Source of the DNA: Marisimplicoccus sp038147335
GTDB taxonomy: Bacteria; Bacteroidota; Bacteroidia; Flavobacteriales; Flavobacteriaceae
Direction: 5' to 3'
Assembly: GCA_038147335.1 (NCBI GenBank)
Contig: JAYQTK010000002.1
Coordinates: forward strand, 558,001-622,000
Length of the DNA: 64,000 nt
Part shown: positions 60,461 to 64,000 of the stretch, piece after piece
Layout: each line of letters begins with the position of its first letter
Numbering within the stretch: position 1 is the first letter of the stretch
Notes under the pieces: model-generated
What the model was told of the DNA's origin: nothing
The model's input: the letters and a program-made list of their open reading frames with translations, nothing else
Databases searched by the model: none
Program-made: the position numbers and the translations under genes

Positions 60461-61429
60461 ATGGCCAAAATACTAACTGGCATTCAATCAACTGGAACAC
60501 CCCACCTTGGCAATATTCTTGGAGCTATTATTCCTGCAATAAAAATGGCAAATGAATCAAATGAAGAATCTTATCTCTTTATTGCCAATATGCACTCATT
60601 AACTCAGATTAAAGATAAAAAGACTTTAAATGACAATACATTTGCAACTGCAGCTACATGGCTAGCATTTGATTTAGATCCAAAAAAAAGTTGTTTCTAC
60701 AGACAAAGTGATGTTCCAGAAGTAACAGAACTGGCCTGGTATTTAAGCTGTTTTTTTCCATACCAACGGTTAAAGCTTGCACATTCATTTAAGGATAAAG
60801 CAGAAAATTTAAAAGATATAAACTCTGGTCTTTTTTCATATCCTATGCTTATGTCTGCAGATATTTTAATCTATGACGCAAATATAGTTCCTGTAGGCAA
60901 AGACCAACTTCAACATCTTGAGATGACAAGAGATGTTGCGGCAAGATTTAACAACCTTATGGGTGAAACGTTTATAATACCTGAGGCTAAGATTCAAGAT
61001 GATAGTAATTATGTAACTGGTACTGATGGTCAAAAAATGAGTAAGTCCAAGGGTAATACAATTGATATTTTTGTAGATGATAAAGCCTTAAAAAAACAAA
61101 TAATGAAAATTCAAACTAAATCTTTATCTGTTGATGAGGCAAAAGATCCAAATGATTGTAATGTATTCAAATTGTATAAGATAATCGCATCAGAAGATGA
61201 TGTCAAAAATCTTAGTTTAAGATATACTCAGGGAGGTTTAGGATATGGAGAGGCTAAAGAAATCTTATATTCTGAAATAATAAATAAATATGCTGAGAAT
61301 CGAAAAAAATTTTTCGAATTGATGGATGATAAGCAGGTGGTTGAGGACTTGTTAATTGATGGTGCAAAAAAGGCTAGGGTTCAAGCTCAGAAAGTTCTTA
61401 AAAGAGTAAGAGCTAATGTTGGTTATTAA
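60461..61429 (+). CDS. trpS: Tryptophanyl-tRNA synthetase
   Basis: 322 residues. Class I synthetase motifs: GIQSTGTPHLGNILGAI (HIGH-like HLGN at residues 15-18) and the KMSKS loop (residues 192-196: GQKMSKSKGNT). Also SYLFIANMHSLT, YRQSDVPEVTELAWYL, and LMSADILIYDANIVPVGKDQLQHLEMTRDVA. Charges tRNA-Trp in the cytoplasm. Length is normal for the bacterial enzyme. Followed 23 bp later by the HU-SPOR gene. Intact. Confidence 0.96.
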   Translation: MAKILTGIQSTGTPHLGNILGAIIPAIKMANESNEESYLFIANMHSLTQIKDKKTLNDNTFATAATWLAFDLDPKKSCFYRQSDVPEVTELAWYLSCFFPYQRLKLAHSFKDKAENLKDINSGLFSYPMLMSADILIYDANIVPVGKDQLQHLEMTRDVAARFNNLMGETFIIPEAKIQDDSNYVTGTDGQKMSKSKGNTIDIFVDDKALKKQIMKIQTKSLSVDEAKDPNDCNVFKLYKIIASEDDVKNLSLRYTQGGLGYGEAKEILYSEIINKYAENRKKFFELMDDKQVVEDLLIDGAKKARVQAQKVLKRVRANVGY

Positions 61430-61452
61430 GTGTTTTTTTTTAAATTTACTTA

Positions 61453-62352
61453 ATGACAATTTTCAAAGAAATTTATGATTTATTATACAATAATGATTGT
61501 GTAATTGTTCCTGAATTTGGTGCGTTTGTTCTGAAAAGTCATTCTGCATATATTAAAGATGACACGTTTTACCCCCCTAGAAAAGTCATATCTTTTAATG
61601 TGATGCTTGATGAAAATGATGGATTATTAGTAAAGCATTTAAGTAATTCTAGAAATATATCATATAAAAAAGCTTTAAAGACTATAAATGATGAGACTCA
61701 ATCTTTGAAAAATGAATTGTCAGCAGACAAAAAAATTAAAATAGATCCTCTAGGTTATATAGAATTGTCTTCAGAAGGCAACTTAGTATTTTACCCTGAA
61801 GAGTCGATAAATTTTGAGTCTAACTCATTTGGGCTTAAATCATTCTCAAAACAGCCAATTTTAAAATCAGTTAAAAAAGATGCTTCTTTTAAAACTGCGT
61901 CTAACACAACTCCAGTTTTGAGATATGCTGCAATGTTTATAGCATTAATTGGTTTCAGTTATTTTGGATACTTTAATTATTCAAATTATTTGGACAACGA
62001 AAGGATAAAAAATATTGCTATTGCTCAGGATCAAATTCTTCAAAATGTTCAGGCTGCTACGTTTAATATAGGAGAGCTTCCAACAATTAGCCTTAAGGTT
62101 ACTGCTCCTATCGAAAATACCAATAAGATCTATTTTAGTGTTATTGCTGGATCATTTAGATCTAAAATAAATGCTGAAAAGCATTTAAATCATCTTATCA
62201 GTAAGGGGTTTAAAGCTTCATATACTGCTATAAATCCAAGAGGCCTTTTTAGGGTAGCATATGCAAGATTAGACTCTAGAAAGAAAGCTTATTCGCTAAT
62301 TGCTGAAATAAAAGAAAATGGTGAAGATGCATGGTTATTAATTGAAGATTAA
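61453..62352 (+). CDS. HU-CCDC81-like and SPOR domain protein (Bacteroidota type)
   Basis: 299 residues. Residues 1-130 resemble the HU-CCDC81 fold (IVPEFGAFVLKSHSAYI, YKKALKTINDET, IDPLGYIELSSEGNL). A single transmembrane helix follows at about 155-180 (YAAMFIALIGFSYFGYF). The C-terminus (about 225-299) is a SPOR domain: FSVIAGSFRSKINAEKHLNHLISKGFKASY, then GLFRVAYARLDSRKKAYSLIAEIKENG. It would anchor in the inner membrane and bind denuded septal peptidoglycan. The same domain pair is common in Bacteroidota. Intact. Confidence 0.85.
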   Translation: MTIFKEIYDLLYNNDCVIVPEFGAFVLKSHSAYIKDDTFYPPRKVISFNVMLDENDGLLVKHLSNSRNISYKKALKTINDETQSLKNELSADKKIKIDPLGYIELSSEGNLVFYPEESINFESNSFGLKSFSKQPILKSVKKDASFKTASNTTPVLRYAAMFIALIGFSYFGYFNYSNYLDNERIKNIAIAQDQILQNVQAATFNIGELPTISLKVTAPIENTNKIYFSVIAGSFRSKINAEKHLNHLISKGFKASYTAINPRGLFRVAYARLDSRKKAYSLIAEIKENGEDAWLLIED

Positions 62353-62355
62353 TAA

Positions 62356-63567
62356 TTATCTAGCTAACCAAATCGTTGGGTTTTCAGGCTTTAATTCGTT
62401 AAAAATATTAAACTTCAAAACAGTTTTTCCTGTGGATTCATTTGTAAAGACTATCCCAATCTCATCATTGGCCATAACTTTATCCCCTTTCTTAACAAAA
62501 ATGCTAGACAGGTTTTGATAGTTTGAAATATATTTTCCATGTCTTATTAATACTCCTGGATTACCACCAGAAAACCCATATACAGAAAGAACTTCACCTT
62601 CGAATACTGAGTAAGCAATTGAGTTAGCTGACGTAGCAATTGAAATCCCATTACTATTTATAGTCGTAGTTCTAACTACGGGGTGGGGCTGTGTACCAAA
62701 TCTTCTTGTAATTACACCTTCTCTTACAGGCCAAGGAAGTCTGCCTTTATTTGATTGAAAATTACTTGAAATTAATCTACCTTCTGGTGTAAGTGCAAAA
62801 TTTGAAGAATTGTTGTTATTATTCGACTCTGCGATCGCAAGTCTAATTAATTTTTGAATTTCATTATCAATAAGTCTTGCCTGCTTCTCTTTTTCTTGAA
62901 TTTCGACAGCATAGTTTTTTTGATCTTTAAGTAAATTGTTATACAGGTTGTTCTGCTGTATTCTATCTTGATTTAGAGTTTGTCTAACTGATTGGTTTTC
63001 TTTAACAACATTTTGTTTTTCTATTTTCCTTTTATCTAGACTATCAATATTGTTGGATATTTCTTCTTGAAGTGAGACAATTTTATTTGCTTGTTCCTTT
63101 CTGTATTTTGAGTATTGTTTAAAGTATTGAAACCTTCTAAATGCTTGGTTAATATTATCGGAAGCAAACAAAAACATAAGCTTCATCTCTGAAGATCTTT
63201 TCTTGTATGAGCTAAAAACAATTTTTGAATATTCATCTTTAAGTTTTTTTAAATCAACCTCAAGATCAGCTATTCTCTCATTCTGATTTGAAATTATATT
63301 GTTTAGATTATTGACTTGAGAATTATTAATTCTAATAAGCCTATCTCTTACTGAGATTTTAAGTTGTATATCTTCTAGTTCATCAGCAAGACCTCTTGAT
63401 TTTTTTCTTGAATCATTAATCAAATTATTGATTTGCTGGATTTCTTTTTTAATTGATATTTTTTGTGCCTCTAATTGTTTTTGTCTTTCTTGATAATTTT
63501 GGGCTTTTAGTCCAAGTGATAAGGAAATGAATAATAAAAGATATATTTTATTTAATAATCTCATCAA
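62356..63567 (-). CDS. envC: EnvC-like murein hydrolase activator (degenerate LytM/M23 domain)
   Basis: 403 residues. Signal peptide (MMRLLNKIYLLLFISLSLGLKAQN), then a long coiled coil (residues 25-235: QKQLEAQKISIKKEIQQI; QNERIADLEVDLKKLKDEYS). The C-terminal LytM domain starts GRLPWPVREGVITRRFGTQPHPVV. The zinc-binding HxxxD position reads INSNGISI and the HxH site reads HGKYISNYQNL, so metal ligands are missing, as in EnvC activators. It should switch on AmiA/AmiB-type amidases at division. Start overlaps the DUF4292 gene by about 20 bp. Confidence 0.85.
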   Translation of the reverse strand: MMRLLNKIYLLLFISLSLGLKAQNYQERQKQLEAQKISIKKEIQQINNLINDSRKKSRGLADELEDIQLKISVRDRLIRINNSQVNNLNNIISNQNERIADLEVDLKKLKDEYSKIVFSSYKKRSSEMKLMFLFASDNINQAFRRFQYFKQYSKYRKEQANKIVSLQEEISNNIDSLDKRKIEKQNVVKENQSVRQTLNQDRIQQNNLYNNLLKDQKNYAVEIQEKEKQARLIDNEIQKLIRLAIAESNNNNNSSNFALTPEGRLISSNFQSNKGRLPWPVREGVITRRFGTQPHPVVRTTTINSNGISIATSANSIAYSVFEGEVLSVYGFSGGNPGVLIRHGKYISNYQNLSSIFVKKGDKVMANDEIGIVFTNESTGKTVLKFNIFNELKPENPTIWLAR

Positions 63568-64000
63568 GAGTTTTAAGTTTATATCCCTCTGGTATATCCA
63601 TTGGAAAAGTTAAATTATCTGGAAAGTCATATTGAGAGTATTCAAGATTTATTGAAATAACATCACTTCCTCTCATTGAAGTAATTCTTACAGATGTTGG
63701 TACTAAATTTTCATCAATGCGTTTAAAATTCCCATAGTCAATTGTTAAAAGAGATGAAATTAGTGGTAGATATACCCTTTGTTGTTGGAGCTGAAAAGAT
63801 TCAGGATTAATGAAAACCGTATTTTGAATTCCTGATTTAGATTGAAGAACATAATAATTTGAGTTTTCTATTCTATCCCAATCTCCTTTATTAATATCTG
63901 ATAACGGTCTGCCAAAAAGTAAATTTTGGAGTAACTCAACAGGTCTCTTTATGCCCGCAGCTCGCATTATTTTATCAATCTCTTGATTAATGTAAGTTTT
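63548..64000 (-). CDS. DUF4292 family protein (5' part beyond window)
   Basis: The visible 150 residues begin KTYINQEIDKIMRAAGIKRPVELLQNLLFGRPLS, continuing NYYVLQSKSGIQNTVFINPESFQLQQQRV, FKRIDENLVPTSVRITSM and ISINLEYSQYDFPDNLTFPMDIPEGYKLKTLDEIIK. This matches DUF4292, an outer-membrane-associated lipoprotein family of flavobacteria usually next to the EnvC-like gene. N-terminus with its signal is outside the window. Function unknown. Confidence 0.75.
   Translation of the reverse strand, partial: KTYINQEIDKIMRAAGIKRPVELLQNLLFGRPLSDINKGDWDRIENSNYYVLQSKSGIQNTVFINPESFQLQQQRVYLPLISSLLTIDYGNFKRIDENLVPTSVRITSMRGSDVISINLEYSQYDFPDNLTFPMDIPEGYKLKTLDEIIK

Noticed and set aside
1..64000. Insertion sequences, tRNA or rRNA genes flanking the island
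   Set aside because: I looked for transposase motifs, CCA-ended cloverleafs and rRNA-like text and found none.

Overview
The window looks like chromosomal DNA of a marine flavobacterium (Bacteroidota). It is very AT-rich and has little recognisable Shine-Dalgarno sequence and some TTG/GTG starts. It carries many lipoproteins with short signal peptides, a TonB receptor, isolated TonB plug domains, a two-domain HU-like/SPOR protein, an LpxR-type outer-membrane protein and a GH16 glucanase. This assignment is inferred from gene content. I see no rRNA, tRNA, CRISPR array or insertion sequence. Once frameshifted genes are rebuilt no gene-free stretch exceeds 300 bases; the longest are 13230-13425 (196 bp, AT-rich, nothing seen) and 32080-32256 (177 bp, a divergent promoter region).

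Region A (1-25491, all minus strand) is a surface-polysaccharide island. It reads from a winged-helix regulator at 25491 down past the left edge, with genes 0-10 bp apart or overlapping by ATGA, TAATG or TGATG. Products in reading order are: cupin, TagD-like cytidylyltransferase, UDP-glucose dehydrogenase, a second nucleotide-sugar dehydrogenase, an ABC flippase, PseC, PseF, a FabH-like ketoacyl synthase, an LpxD-like N-acyltransferase, PseG, an unknown protein, PseI, a methyltransferase, an SpsF-like cytidylyltransferase, a carbamoyltransferase, a capsule-synthesis protein, an apparent SpsF-NeuB fusion, a GT2-CMP-sugar synthetase fusion, a DUF2334 deacetylase, two GT4 enzymes flanking a polysialyltransferase-like enzyme, and a CapE/FnlA dehydratase. 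Together they would make, decorate and export a glycan containing pseudaminic-type nonulosonic acid. Nearly every gene is broken by +/-1 shifts. At several sites these lie in homopolymers and a one-base repair restores a conserved motif, so I read most as consensus errors in a poorly covered, strain-variable locus rather than as real decay.

Region B (25596-32079) holds a MraY/WecA-like initiating sugar-phosphate transferase, a TPR protein, an O-antigen ligase-like membrane protein, a strong terminator, and a 3.2-kb repetitive, S-layer-like lipoprotein gene that is also densely frameshifted.

Region C (32257-47998) is nutrient scavenging: membrane dipeptidase, PqqB-like metallo-hydrolase, TonB receptor and GH16 glucanase; CNT nucleoside, SSS and AGCS symporters; a Tat-type exported aminotransferase; a secreted M20 amidohydrolase; a DgcN/DgcA-like pair for D-glutamate or L-Ala-D/L-Glu; and a small HTH protein. 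Only a few frameshifts remain here.

Region D (48099-64000) is intact. It has two tandem TonB-plug-only proteins, a TlpA-like thioredoxin with two beta-propeller-like lipoproteins, LpxR, GNAT, PBP1A, TrhO, a maltose-type acetyltransferase, an M24 peptidase, RecA, PlsC, TrpS, an HU-SPOR protein, EnvC and the end of a DUF4292 lipoprotein. Tail-to-tail neighbours repeatedly share the four bases of their stop codons, which suggests a compact genome.
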